NCBI GenBank assembly: GCA_023228995.1 | Contig: JALOAD010000013.1 | Coordinates: 1-64,000, forward strand | Source of the DNA: JALOAD01 sp023228995 [NCBI: Candidatus Muiribacterium halophilum] | Lineage (GTDB): Bacteria > Muiribacteriota > Muiribacteriia > Muiribacteriales | Reading direction: 5' to 3' | Length of the DNA stretch: 64,000 nt | Shown here: positions 23,630 to 32,237 of the stretch, piece by piece | Numbering within the stretch: the first letter of the stretch is position 1 | How the letters are laid out: the number at the start of each line of letters is the position of its first letter | Notes under the pieces: generated by a model | Database searches by the model: none | The model's input: the letters and a program-made list of their open reading frames with translations, nothing else | Told to the model about the DNA's origin: nothing | Program-made: the position numbers and the translations under genes

Positions 23630-24241
23630 TTAAATTTTGAATACTTTAAGATCATGTAACGATATTAATATAAAATAAATTGATAAAACAATTATCAAAT
23701 TTTGTGAATATATAATAGATATAATTAGTATTATGATGGACATTATTAATGAAACTAAACCAGATATTTTTTTATAAGTTTCTCTATTTCTCATCTTCAA
23801 ATATGATCTTAATACTTGACCACCATCCATTGGATAAATTGGTAAAATATTAAATATATATAAAATAAGATTTAGTCCAAATATAGTGAACATATATTCA
23901 TTATTAGTTAATACATATAAAATAAAAAATAATAACACCAATATAAAATTACCAATTGGTCCTGCTAAAGTAATTAGAATATTATCTTTATTATGTATAT
24001 CTTGGTTATAATATGTACCACCATATAAAATATTGATAATAATTTTATCAACTCTATATCCTTTTTGCTTAGCTATTAAAGCATGTGCTAATTCATGTAC
24101 CAGAACACTTATAAATAAACCAATTACTAATATAGGTTCAATTATTAAAAACAATAATAAAAACCATATACTTATATAAATTGGTGTTCCTTGAAAATTG
24201 AATAGCTTAATATTCATACTTAATTTATTCATAAAATTCAT
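23630..24241 (-). CDS. Site-2 protease family zinc metalloprotease (M50)
   Basis: 203 residues with about five to six membrane segments. The zinc site HELAH is at residues 49-53, and the second M50 motif, NILPIYPMDGGQVLRS, lies near residue 135, giving the N-x-x-P-x-x-P-x-D-G pattern. No PDZ domain is present, so it is a minimal intramembrane protease. The host enzymes release anti-sigma factors or act on membrane proteins. A phage copy is unusual. It has its own promoter. Confidence 0.88.
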   Translation of the reverse strand: MNFMNKLSMNIKLFNFQGTPIYISIWFLLLFLIIEPILVIGLFISVLVHELAHALIAKQKGYRVDKIIINILYGGTYYNQDIHNKDNILITLAGPIGNFILVLLFFILYVLTNNEYMFTIFGLNLILYIFNILPIYPMDGGQVLRSYLKMRNRETYKKISGLVSLIMSIIILIISIIYSQNLIIVLSIYFILISLHDLKVFKI

Positions 24242-24266
24242 AATAAATATATTTTAATTTAGAATG

Positions 24267-24298
24267 CAAATATACAATTATAATTTGAATTATACAAG
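24267..24298 (-). promoter_or_regulatory. Bacteroidota-type promoter of the M50 gene
   Basis: TATATTTG (24274-24267) with CTTG at the -33 position 20 nt away on the minus strand. The leader is about 20 nt. Confidence 0.65.
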
Positions 24299-24301
24299 AA
24301 A

Positions 24302-25003
24302 TTAAAGATATTTAATAATTGGTTGTTTAATTTGAGAGAATTGCATATTAAAATATCCACCAGATCCAATTTCCAATTCCTTAATTATTTTATCTGCAAA
24401 AATTCTTGGTGGTTTTCCTTCTTCATAATTTTTAATTATATCATCATTATAAAAATCTAAGATTTTAATTAAATCACTTGGTGTTATATTTTTATCTTTC
24501 AATATAGTTTCAATCTCAATAAAATATTCCTCTTCATCATAAGATTCTTTGATATCTACTATTTTAGTAGTTTTTGCTTTTTCCAAATCTCTTAAATCAG
24601 AAACTTGAGTAGCATCTCCTTTCTTTCTTCTCATTTTTTTAGTAGTAAATACTATATCACCAGAACCATTAATTTCACCAGTTCCAGCTACATCACCAAC
24701 AATTGCATTAGTAACATCACCTGAACCTGATATACTCGCATTTGCAGTTGCATCTTCTACAAAATTATTATAATTTTGTAGATGTTTCATTTCTGATTTT
24801 TTTGATTTACATAAAGGACACACTGGTTCACCCGCTGATACTAAATAGTGATATGTAGTATCACAATCTAAACATTTATAAGGTTTAGTATTATGGATTG
24901 GTATCTCCATAGTTTGTTGTTTTGGTTTTAATTCTGGATTATTATAAGCATATAATGATCCAGCCAAAGTATCTGACTCATTAAAATATTTTAGATATTT
25001 CAT
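24302..25003 (-). CDS. Zinc-ribbon protein with N-terminal packaging-like peptide
   Basis: 233 residues from MKYLKYFNES; an upstream ATG two codons earlier is possible. The first nine residues match the MKYxKxFNE peptide found on several other proteins in this window. Then KCLDC and CPLC form a rubredoxin-like zinc site (about residues 37-67). A glycine/serine-rich repeat section (ISGSGDVTNAIVGDVAGTGE) follows, then a basic patch and a helical C-terminus. Such modular proteins with a cleavable N-terminal tag may be packaged in the head; this is inference. Confidence 0.65.
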   Translation of the reverse strand: MKYLKYFNESDTLAGSLYAYNNPELKPKQQTMEIPIHNTKPYKCLDCDTTYHYLVSAGEPVCPLCKSKKSEMKHLQNYNNFVEDATANASISGSGDVTNAIVGDVAGTGEINGSGDIVFTTKKMRRKKGDATQVSDLRDLEKAKTTKIVDIKESYDEEEYFIEIETILKDKNITPSDLIKILDFYNDDIIKNYEEGKPPRIFADKIIKELEIGSGGYFNMQFSQIKQPIIKYL

Positions 25004-25033
25004 ATACACATATATATAAAATATTTTAATTGA

Positions 25034-25630
25034 TTATATTTTTAATTTACTTAATAATTCTTCTCTTTTTTGACCTTTTGTTTTATAAATTGGACATCTT
25101 AATACATCATTTAGATTTAATATATTAAATATAATTTTTATATCATAATTAGTTAATTTATTTTTATCTTTACCTATAAATCTATTATATATAAAATAAT
25201 AATACATATTATTTTCATATTCTATTCTAACTTTAGATAATAAAATTGATGCAAAATCAGCCGGTATAAATTTATTTTCACATATATTAATAAGTATTAA
25301 TATAAAAAATAACATTAATGAAATTGAAGCTATAATATATAAAATAGTAGCAAAGTCACTAATCATATAATCAATATAAGGATTTTTAATTAAAGGTTTT
25401 TCTTTCACTAATAATTCATATTTAGTTATACCATCATCCATTTGATCTATAATATATAGATATTCATTACCAATCTTATCATATTTAACTATCCTATATT
25501 TAACTTCAACTTCATCAATATTTATACCAATTAGTAAAGAAGATAAACCAACAATCAACAATATAAATGTTCCTATGTTATATTTAATTATCTTAATTAA
25601 ACATCTCAAATAATATTTTAATTTAATCAT
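25034..25630 (-). CDS. Membrane protein, tandem paralogue A
   Basis: 198 residues with two membrane segments (about residues 15-35 and 95-120) separated by an extracytoplasmic strand-rich domain (YRIVKYDKIGNEYLYIIDQM). It ends CPIYKTKGQKREELLSKLKI. It is about half identical by eye to the adjacent gene, with the same topology and the same ending. The final KREELLxKL resembles the shared C-terminal tail. Confidence 0.65.
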   Translation of the reverse strand: MIKLKYYLRCLIKIIKYNIGTFILLIVGLSSLLIGINIDEVEVKYRIVKYDKIGNEYLYIIDQMDDGITKYELLVKEKPLIKNPYIDYMISDFATILYIIASISLMLFFILILINICENKFIPADFASILLSKVRIEYENNMYYYFIYNRFIGKDKNKLTNYDIKIIFNILNLNDVLRCPIYKTKGQKREELLSKLKI

Positions 25631-25634
25631 ATTT

Positions 25635-26246
25635 TTATTTTAATAATTTACCTAATAATTCTTCTCTTTTTTGACTTTTAGTTTTATAAATAGGACATCT
25701 TAATACATCTTTCAATGTATAAATATCAAATTTCCAACTTAAATAAGAATAACCAATTTCTTCATTTGTAATTCCAACCAATCTATTATATATGTGATAA
25801 TTATATACATCATTTTCATAATCATATTTAAGTTTACTATATAAAATATTATAAATTATATCATTAGGTATAAAATCTGAAAAAATTATATTTAATAATA
25901 TAATTAAACTACCAGAAAATATCATTAATATTGAAGCAAACACTAAAATACATGTTAAATCACTAATACTTTTTTTGATATAATGATCATTTTTTAATAT
26001 CAAAGGTGTATCTGTAACTTTAAGTATGTATTCTTTTCTATCATTATCTATATTATCAAGTATATAAAGATGATTATTTTCTATTTTAGTATAATGAACT
26101 ATTTTATATTTTACTATAGTATATTCTATATTTAATAAAATACAGAGTAAACACAACCCAACTAACAAAGTAATAATAGACTTAAAGTTATATTTGAAAA
26201 CTTTATTTATATAACATAGACAAAATTTTAATTTAATTCTGAGCAT
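25635..26246 (-). CDS. Membrane protein, tandem paralogue B
   Basis: 203 residues; same plan as the downstream neighbour: two membrane segments, an outer domain with YKIVHYTKIENNHLYILDNI, and the ending CPIYKTKSQKREELLGKLLK. The two genes are 4 nt apart, a recent tandem duplication. A host-type promoter lies upstream (26267-26297). No homologous family is recognised. Confidence 0.65.
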   Translation of the reverse strand: MLRIKLKFCLCYINKVFKYNFKSIITLLVGLCLLCILLNIEYTIVKYKIVHYTKIENNHLYILDNIDNDRKEYILKVTDTPLILKNDHYIKKSISDLTCILVFASILMIFSGSLIILLNIIFSDFIPNDIIYNILYSKLKYDYENDVYNYHIYNRLVGITNEEIGYSYLSWKFDIYTLKDVLRCPIYKTKSQKREELLGKLLK

Positions 26247-26266
26247 TTTTATTGTTTTAAGAATTG

Positions 26267-26297
26267 CAAATATATAATTAAAATTTCAATCTACAAA
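26267..26297 (-). promoter_or_regulatory. Bacteroidota-type promoter
   Basis: TTTG (26297-26294) and TATATTTG (26274-26267) on the minus strand, drives the two membrane-protein paralogues. Confidence 0.68.
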
Positions 26298-26314
26298 ATA
26301 CAAATGAAAAAAAA

Positions 26315-27196
26315 TTATGATTGTTTATTATAAGTTATATTATTTATACGATTTAACCAACCAGAACCATGTGTTTTATAAGTTCTTGCTTGTTTATATT
26401 TATTGATTCTATGTTTTTTAATACTATTAAAAAGTATTTCAGAATCCATATCATTTATTTTACTTAATATCTTTTCAGAAAAAATATTATCATTATCATC
26501 AACATTAATATTATTTTCCTCTAAAGCATCTCTTATTATACTTCTCATACTATTAACTCCTTGATTAACACAACCATCATATATTATATTTGCAATAGAT
26601 TGGTTTTTTAGATGTTCTAATTTCAATCTATTCCAAAATTCTTTTTTATAAATTTCTAAAGCTTTTTCATATGTGAGATTTTTCATATCCTCAGTAGTTG
26701 GAGTTTTATCCATATATTTAGCTAATAGTGGTGCTGATATACCATGATTAGTTCCTACAAAATTTTTACCAATATAATTACCTCTGTCTTTTCTATCATT
26801 TGAATATCCACTTTCAGCTTTTTTAACTAATTCTTGGGCTTCGTGGAATGAAGCTTTAACTATTGGAGCTTCTTTTATAGTTTCTGGTTTTATGCCTTTA
26901 TCTGTAAAAACATCGGATAAATAATTAATTGAAACAAAGCCTAAAAATATGCTAGTTATTGTAATAATTAATTTTTTTCTAGTAGGTGTTGGTAGATTTT
27001 TAATTTTATCAATTAACTTAATATAATATTCTTTAATCTTTTCCTTTGGTAACTTCTCAAGAAACTTTTTTAATTTATCATTGAAATCATTACTAAACAT
27101 ATCTAAATTAGACTCATCTAATCTATATAACATTTCTACTATAATTTCAAATTCACTTTCTATAAAATAATCTTTATAATTATACACTTTTATCAT
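26315..27196 (-). CDS. Membrane-anchored GH108 lysozyme
   Basis: 293 residues. An N-terminal helical part (starting MIKVYNYKDYFIESE, loosely like the packaging peptide) is followed by one membrane helix KKLIITITSIFLGFVSINYL near residue 75-95. A glycoside hydrolase 108 domain follows: FHEAQELVKKAESGYSNDRK with the catalytic Glu, then NHGIS and the helical segment IYDGCVNQG, and the usual C-terminal peptidoglycan-binding 3 region. GH108 enzymes cut peptidoglycan. The membrane anchor sets it apart from the soluble endolysin at 61.6 kb; it may act at entry or in lysis. Confidence 0.83.
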   Translation of the reverse strand: MIKVYNYKDYFIESEFEIIVEMLYRLDESNLDMFSNDFNDKLKKFLEKLPKEKIKEYYIKLIDKIKNLPTPTRKKLIITITSIFLGFVSINYLSDVFTDKGIKPETIKEAPIVKASFHEAQELVKKAESGYSNDRKDRGNYIGKNFVGTNHGISAPLLAKYMDKTPTTEDMKNLTYEKALEIYKKEFWNRLKLEHLKNQSIANIIYDGCVNQGVNSMRSIIRDALEENNINVDDNDNIFSEKILSKINDMDSEILFNSIKKHRINKYKQARTYKTHGSGWLNRINNITYNKQS

Positions 27197-27222
27197 ATAG
27201 TATATATTAAATTTTTATTTTA

Positions 27223-27254
27223 TTTGTTTATTAGAAGATAATGTATTATATTTG
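27223..27254 (+). promoter_or_regulatory. Bacteroidota-type promoter
   Basis: TTTG at 27223-27226 and TATATTTG at 27247-27254, 20 nt apart. It places the true start of the next gene at 27277 rather than at the in-frame ATG at 27241, which lies upstream of the transcription start. Confidence 0.72.
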
Positions 27255-27276
27255 CAAATTAAAACAATATATTTTT

Positions 27277-27783
27277 ATGATAAAATATGAACAAGTGTTA
27301 AAATTCATTGAAGGTTTACCTGGTATTTATAGTGTAAGTACTAATTTACACAATAGTATTAAATACTTAAAAACCAATCATAACCAAGTATTTTTTATTT
27401 TCAATGTAGAAGAAAAAAATATGGAAGGCTTATTTTATTTATCAAGATGTATATGTAATAGATATTCATCACTTAAAGATTGGAACATTACTATTGATAT
27501 TGGCGATAAAATTAATTCAAATGGTGATAGACCTATCCATTATATATTAGGTAGAAATATAAACAATTATAATGATTATAATATACTATCAATATTATTA
27601 AATAAAGAATTAAATAATTTGTATATAAATTTAAGTGATTTATATTATAATAAAAATTTCATGAACTATTATAATATGAATTCTGATAAATATAAAGAAA
27701 TAAAAGAAGTTGAATTTAATAGAAGATTAAAATTGGATTCACTACTAAATGATCAACAAAATGAAAAAGATGCGACATCATGA
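27277..27783 (+). CDS. Hypothetical protein with internal tag-like sequence near the C-terminus
   Basis: 168 residues from MIKYEQVLKF. It ends EFNRRLKLDSLLNDQQNEKDATS: a variant of the shared basic tail followed by 13 residues, the last ones encoded by a copy of the GATGCGACATCATGATATAT repeat. The repeat insertion has probably replaced the original end of the gene. Body not recognised. Confidence 0.6.
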   Translation: MIKYEQVLKFIEGLPGIYSVSTNLHNSIKYLKTNHNQVFFIFNVEEKNMEGLFYLSRCICNRYSSLKDWNITIDIGDKINSNGDRPIHYILGRNINNYNDYNILSILLNKELNNLYINLSDLYYNKNFMNYYNMNSDKYKEIKEVEFNRRLKLDSLLNDQQNEKDATS

Positions 27784-27788
27784 TATAT
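27764..27788 (+). repeat. Copy 1 of the GATGCGACATCATGATATAT element
   Basis: A 25-nt match to the two copies upstream of the endolysin at 61.5 kb. Here it overlaps the end of one gene and ends 13 nt before the metallophosphoesterase start. It contains GATG-CGA-CATC (a short stem) and the palindrome ATCATGAT. Confidence 0.8.
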
Positions 27789-27801
27789 GTTATTATAATT
27801 A

Positions 27802-28509
27802 ATGAATAATATGGATTTAATGTTTTTAGGGGATATACATGGAGAATATAAAGTATATTTAGATTATATAAAAGAATATGATATAAAAGATACTAATATC
27901 ATACAATTAGGTGATTTTGGAGTTGGTTTTTCTACCTTAAAAAAAGAGAAAAGAGAAATTAATTTATTTCATTCTATATTAGTTAAGAATAATGTTCATA
28001 TATGGGTAGTTAGGGGGAATCATGATAATCCATCATATTTTAGAAATGATCCCTTTAATTTCGCTAATATACATTTAATGCCAGATTATAGTGTATTAAA
28101 TTTATCAGATAAAAATATATTATTTTTAGGTGGTGCTATAAGTGTAGATAGAATCATTCGCACAGAAGGAAAATCTTATTGGAAGGATGAAAATTTCATA
28201 TTAGATGTAAATAAATTAAAATCACTAAGAAACATCGATATAGTGGTTTCTCACACAGCACCAAGTTATTGTACATCAATGTATAGAAACACATCTATAT
28301 TTGATTATTACACTATAAAAGGAGATTCTAAATTGAAATTAGATTTATTAACAGAACAAAAAAATATGGAATTGACATTTGATATTTTAAGACAAAATAA
28401 TAATATAACACATCATTATTTTGGACATTATCATAATAGTGGTGTGATTGAAATTAATAATATTAAACATAGAGTATTAAATATAAATGAATTATTTAAC
28501 GAAAGATAA
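27802..28509 (+). CDS. Calcineurin-like metallophosphoesterase
   Basis: 235 residues with the full set of metal-binding motifs in order: LGDIHGEY (residues about 9-16), QLGDFG (about 37-42), VRGNHDNP, VSHTAP and YFGHYH near residue 215. The family hydrolyses phosphomono- or diesters with two metal ions. The target could be a nucleotide, nucleic acid end or phosphoprotein (lambda-phosphatase-like enzymes belong here). The gene starts an apparent operon of small genes up to 29296. It stands just downstream of a repeat copy. Confidence 0.88.
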   Translation: MNNMDLMFLGDIHGEYKVYLDYIKEYDIKDTNIIQLGDFGVGFSTLKKEKREINLFHSILVKNNVHIWVVRGNHDNPSYFRNDPFNFANIHLMPDYSVLNLSDKNILFLGGAISVDRIIRTEGKSYWKDENFILDVNKLKSLRNIDIVVSHTAPSYCTSMYRNTSIFDYYTIKGDSKLKLDLLTEQKNMELTFDILRQNNNITHHYFGHYHNSGVIEINNIKHRVLNINELFNER

Positions 28510-28527
28510 AAATATCATATATAAAAT

Positions 28528-28746
28528 ATGAGGAGTAAAACAATTATAGTATTAAGATGGGTTTTATCTGGTAGAATAGAGGTATTTCATAATCTTGGTA
28601 AATTATATTTGAAATACCCAGGAGATATGATAGGAATTACCCGACATGGGTTATCTAAAAAAAATTTAAGAAATGGTTATCATAATTCAACAGTTGAAGT
28701 ATATAAATTTGATGTTGATAAACCAATAGAAAGGTGGGATGTATAA
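28528..28746 (+). CDS. Hypothetical small basic protein
   Basis: 72 residues, basic and beta-rich (RSKTIIVLRWVLSGRIEVFH). A CATATATAAAAT element precedes it. The stop overlaps the next start (TAATG), so the two are coupled. No family recognised. Confidence 0.55.
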   Translation: MRSKTIIVLRWVLSGRIEVFHNLGKLYLKYPGDMIGITRHGLSKKNLRNGYHNSTVEVYKFDVDKPIERWDV

Positions 28747-29081
28747 TGTTAAATTTAATTTTTTTATCAATATGTTTATTAATTCTGTGGTTTAACACAG
28801 ATGCTTTTATTGTTTATACTAAATTATTTAGAATAGGTAAGTTATTCAAAATAGATAAATATGAATTATATAAAAAAGAAAAAAATCCAAGGATTGAGTA
28901 TCACACATATTTAAGAATTAAATATAATAATTTTATAACTAAATTAATAACATGTGTACCATGTATCAATTTTTGGATTTGCTTAATTATAGTGTTATTA
29001 TTTTCTAATATTGTAAATTTTCCCTTTATATATGTAGTTAGTTTAGTTATATATACATTAATAACTAAATACGTTTTATGA
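28746..29081 (+). CDS. Membrane protein with CVPC-FW segment
   Basis: 111 residues with an N-terminal hydrophobic segment, a central basic domain and a C-terminal pair of membrane helices containing ITCVPCINFWICLIIVLLF. The C-x-x-C-x-x-F-W pattern recalls DUF1360-type membrane proteins of phages, with low certainty. The start at 28746 is preferred because it overlaps the previous stop. Confidence 0.6.
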   Translation: MLNLIFLSICLLILWFNTDAFIVYTKLFRIGKLFKIDKYELYKKEKNPRIEYHTYLRIKYNNFITKLITCVPCINFWICLIIVLLFSNIVNFPFIYVVSLVIYTLITKYVL

Positions 29082-29296
29082 TATTAATCAAAGATAAACA
29101 CCAATTATATAAATTCTTAGAAAATAATTATAATTTAGAATTATTCATAATTCCTTTTATGGATTCAATGGAAGAATTATATAATGGTTGTACTTGCAAA
29201 TTAAAACAAAATGAAAAAACATCTGATAAGGAATATCAGATGTTATTAAATCATGTAGATTTATTGTTGGAATATTATAATATAAAAATTATTTAA
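29078..29296 (+). CDS. Hypothetical small protein
   Basis: 72 residues with CTCK in the middle and no tag. Coupled to the preceding gene by an ATGA overlap. It overlaps the end of the FKBP gene on the opposite strand by 8 nt. Not recognised. Confidence 0.55.
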   Translation: MILIKDKHQLYKFLENNYNLELFIIPFMDSMEELYNGCTCKLKQNEKTSDKEYQMLLNHVDLLLEYYNIKII

Positions 29297-29705
29297 TATC
29301 CATAATTTCTATATCAAAAATAAGTTCTTTTCCAGCTAATGGATGATTACCATTAATAATTACACTATTTTCTAATATTTCTTTTACAGATACATTTATT
29401 GTATTACCATCATTATCTTGTGCTTGTAATGACATACCAACCTCAACTTGACCAGGTAATTGTTCTTTTTTGACTTCTACATATAAGTCTTCTCTTAATT
29501 CACCATATGCTTCAGTACATGGTATATTTACATTTACCTTATCACCTATATTTTTACCTAAAATTGCTTTTTCAAATCCTGGTATTAGTTGTCCCTCACC
29601 CATTTTGAATGTTAATGGATCTCTATCAATTGAGCTATCAAAGATAGTACCATCTGCTAGACTACCTGTATAATGCACAGATACAATATTATTATTTTCT
29701 ATCAT
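29289..29705 (-). CDS. FKBP-type peptidyl-prolyl isomerase (SlyD-like)
   Basis: 138 residues. The FKBP core is split by an insert-in-flap domain as in SlyD: VSVHYTGSLADGTIFDSSID, LTFKMGEGQLIPGFEKAILG, then the IF domain (YVEVKKEQLPGQVEVGMSLQ) and the return NHPLAGKELIFDIEIMDI. It should speed proline isomerisation and act as a chaperone. The histidine-rich metal tail of SlyD is absent. Phage copies are uncommon; it may help fold abundant virion proteins. Confidence 0.92.
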   Translation of the reverse strand: MIENNNIVSVHYTGSLADGTIFDSSIDRDPLTFKMGEGQLIPGFEKAILGKNIGDKVNVNIPCTEAYGELREDLYVEVKKEQLPGQVEVGMSLQAQDNDGNTINVSVKEILENSVIINGNHPLAGKELIFDIEIMDIK

Positions 29706-29790
29706 AATTAATTTATTTTTTATTTATATGATATAATTATAATAAGTTTACATAAAATGTAACTTCAATTAAAAATTATATATAATTAAT

Positions 29791-30432
29791 ATGGATGCTT
29801 TCATGAAATATAAAGAAAAATTAGAAAATGAGTTATTAGATATAGAATATCTATATAGTGGTGATGTTAAAACTGAAAATCCTATTCATTATTATGAAAA
29901 ATATAAAATAACAGATAACAATAAATTAGATAAAATATTCATCAAAGAAATAATTATAGACATATATGAAAAATCTATTCAACAAATGAAAGATAGAGCA
30001 ATTGTAATAATAACAAATAATGATAAACTATCTAATGTTAATTCTATAATTGTTAAAAATAATATTAATTCCAATTTTATATTTGTGGATAAGAAATACC
30101 GAAAAATAATATTAAATATGTCTAATATACAAACTAATAGAACTTCACACATATTACCAAGATATTTTTTCAAGTTATATGAAGAAGCTAATATTTATTT
30201 ATGTCCAATTATAAAAATCATATCATATGAGAATGATATTTATTTGGTTGATAAACCAATTCAATCTATGGTATATGTATTACAAAATATGAGATATGAA
30301 ATTAAAAAGGTAGATGATAAATGGAAACATATTATAAAATATGATTTATTTGATTGTATTTATACTTCATATAAAATAGTATTGAGAGATATGCAAAAAT
30401 ATAGAAATAAACAATTAAAATGCTTAAAATAG
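29791..30432 (+). CDS. Hypothetical protein with C-terminal tag
   Basis: 213 residues, soluble, with the middle part beta-rich. It ends LRDMQKYRNKQLKCLK, a variant of the shared tail. A TTATATATAATTAAT element precedes the start. It overlaps the next gene by 13 nt. Not recognised. Confidence 0.58.
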   Translation: MDAFMKYKEKLENELLDIEYLYSGDVKTENPIHYYEKYKITDNNKLDKIFIKEIIIDIYEKSIQQMKDRAIVIITNNDKLSNVNSIIVKNNINSNFIFVDKKYRKIILNMSNIQTNRTSHILPRYFFKLYEEANIYLCPIIKIISYENDIYLVDKPIQSMVYVLQNMRYEIKKVDDKWKHIIKYDLFDCIYTSYKIVLRDMQKYRNKQLKCLK

Positions 30433-30779
30433 ATCAAAAATTATTTGAGGAAAACCAAATTAAGTTACTCGGATCTAATATTATTAGATATATTCAAAAT
30501 ATTAATAATAACAATATTAAATATAATGTTATATATGCACCAGAACCAATATACACATATCTAATGTTAGTTAGTAGTATCTCTTCTAATAAAGGTAAAA
30601 TGATATGTACTATTTTTGATCATTATAATAATAAATATGAATTAAAATATAATAATAATTTTATATTATCTTATAATAAGAAGAGATTTAGAGAGGTTAA
30701 AATAAATAGTTTATTAAATAATCAAACTGATCAACCATTAATAATAAATTATGAAATAATTAAAAAAGATGATCAATAA
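30420..30779 (+). CDS. Hypothetical protein with tag followed by an extension
   Basis: 119 residues. The sequence RFREVKINSLLNN near residue 95 matches the shared tail, but about 20 more residues (ending IIKKDDQ) follow. The start overlaps the previous gene. The hairpin at its end converges with the amidoligase-like gene. Not recognised. Confidence 0.56.
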   Translation: MLKIDQKLFEENQIKLLGSNIIRYIQNINNNNIKYNVIYAPEPIYTYLMLVSSISSNKGKMICTIFDHYNNKYELKYNNNFILSYNKKRFREVKINSLLNNQTDQPLIINYEIIKKDDQ

Positions 30780-30799
30780 TTAATTATCTTTTTAATTAT
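30756..30799. terminator. Bidirectional terminator
   Basis: AATTAAAAAAGAT and ATCTTTTTAATT arms around the stop at 30779 with T runs on both strands, between converging genes. Confidence 0.6.
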
Positions 30800-32148
30800 T
30801 TTTTCTTCTTATCTACTTCACTATCATATCTAGTATTAAAGAAATTATCACCATCAGTAACAACATTTACATTTGAGTCCAAGGTAGCATAAGGTCCTAA
30901 GTCACCAGAACGAAATACACCACCATACATATCCCCATTTAAGTAACCCTCTAAAAAATAACAATTATTTAATTCAGAAGATTCTACTTTACAACTTAAT
31001 AATTTTGATTCAATTACATCAGATTGATGTACTTTACATTTAGTTAATTGGGATTTTTTAATATCTGAACCAACAAAGAAGCAATTTTCAAAAATACCTT
31101 CACAATCACAATTTATTAAATCAATATGTTTTATAATAGAAGTTGATATTATTTTAGCATCTATTACTTCTAATGTTTGAGTTTGTGTCACATAATTTAT
31201 TATACACTCTTTTAAGTCAAATGCACTATCTAATAAATTATACAATTTATTAAATATATTAGTATAATAAGCACTAACATATTCATATGTATTTATTTGA
31301 TCTATTTGTAATTGTATTGTATTATAATCAATTATAAAATTATCAAATTTAGATATATTTTTATATTTAGATATATTTTCCTCAAGATATTCTTCTAATT
31401 TGGTTATATCTTCTTTACTAAAATTAGTTCCAATACAATCATATGTGTTTATGATAAATTTATCCATGAAATATAATAAATTGCCTAAATTTTTCTCATA
31501 ATCTTTACCACCCACATATCTAAATTCTAATCTTTGATTTTCTTTATGTTCATTTATATGTAAAAAATTAATACCATAATATTTATCACTAGGTAGCCTT
31601 AAGTTATTTTTAACTACACTAATTGGTATATTAAAATAATCATATTCTTTATAAGGAACTAATCTTTTAACTGACTTAGCATATATATTACCTTTCCTAT
31701 TAGGATATAACCTATATATTTCTTCTTCATCGACATTTAATATCAACTTGAGTATATTTAAGTCATTGAGATCTTTGTTTTCTTTATCAAAGGATATATT
31801 GAAATGTATAGATACTTTATCATTTGTGTATCCATATGTTTGTATGAATTTTATTATTTTTATTAAATAATATTTAGCCTCTATATATGGAAGTGGACTA
31901 GTAATTAATTCTACACAATTCATACCACCTGAGCTATCATTTTCAATTTTGAAATTCAATCCAGTTGGAATGAAATCAGAGTGATATTTTCTAAATCCCC
32001 ATACTTTAACAGGTGATAGATCAATATTTAATTGTTCTAATGTTTTATAATATGATAAGTCACTCATATAGAATTCTAATTCAAATCCAATTATTGCATT
32101 TTTAAGTTTGTGATTTTGATTTAAGAATTTATCTGTATATTTTTTCAT
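30796..32148 (-). CDS. Amidoligase-like protein with C-terminal pentapeptide-like repeats
   Basis: 450 residues. The N-terminal domain has AIIGFELEFYM, then GGMNCVELITSPLPYIEAKY, then SIHFNISF and LEFRYVGG, the pattern of the putative amidoligases related to glutamine synthetase and glutamate-cysteine ligase. The C-terminal 110 residues alternate cysteine, small and charged residues in a five-residue rhythm (LINCDCEGIFENCFFVGSDI), suggesting a pentapeptide-like beta helix. Amidoligases join amino groups to carboxylates; the substrate here is unknown. A late-type promoter element lies upstream, so it may be a virion or assembly protein. Confidence 0.68.
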   Translation of the reverse strand: MKKYTDKFLNQNHKLKNAIIGFELEFYMSDLSYYKTLEQLNIDLSPVKVWGFRKYHSDFIPTGLNFKIENDSSGGMNCVELITSPLPYIEAKYYLIKIIKFIQTYGYTNDKVSIHFNISFDKENKDLNDLNILKLILNVDEEEIYRLYPNRKGNIYAKSVKRLVPYKEYDYFNIPISVVKNNLRLPSDKYYGINFLHINEHKENQRLEFRYVGGKDYEKNLGNLLYFMDKFIINTYDCIGTNFSKEDITKLEEYLEENISKYKNISKFDNFIIDYNTIQLQIDQINTYEYVSAYYTNIFNKLYNLLDSAFDLKECIINYVTQTQTLEVIDAKIISTSIIKHIDLINCDCEGIFENCFFVGSDIKKSQLTKCKVHQSDVIESKLLSCKVESSELNNCYFLEGYLNGDMYGGVFRSGDLGPYATLDSNVNVVTDGDNFFNTRYDSEVDKKKK

Positions 32149-32237
32149 AATCTATATATTAAAATTAATTATTGTCATTTTTTTCAATAGGAACAGAGTT
32201 TTTATATATATAATTATATAAAAATTAATAATTATAC

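Noticed and set aside
29218-29244. 10-bp hairpin AACATCTGAT / ATCAGATGTT
   Set aside because: It lies inside a coding frame with no T run and encodes ordinary residues; probably chance.
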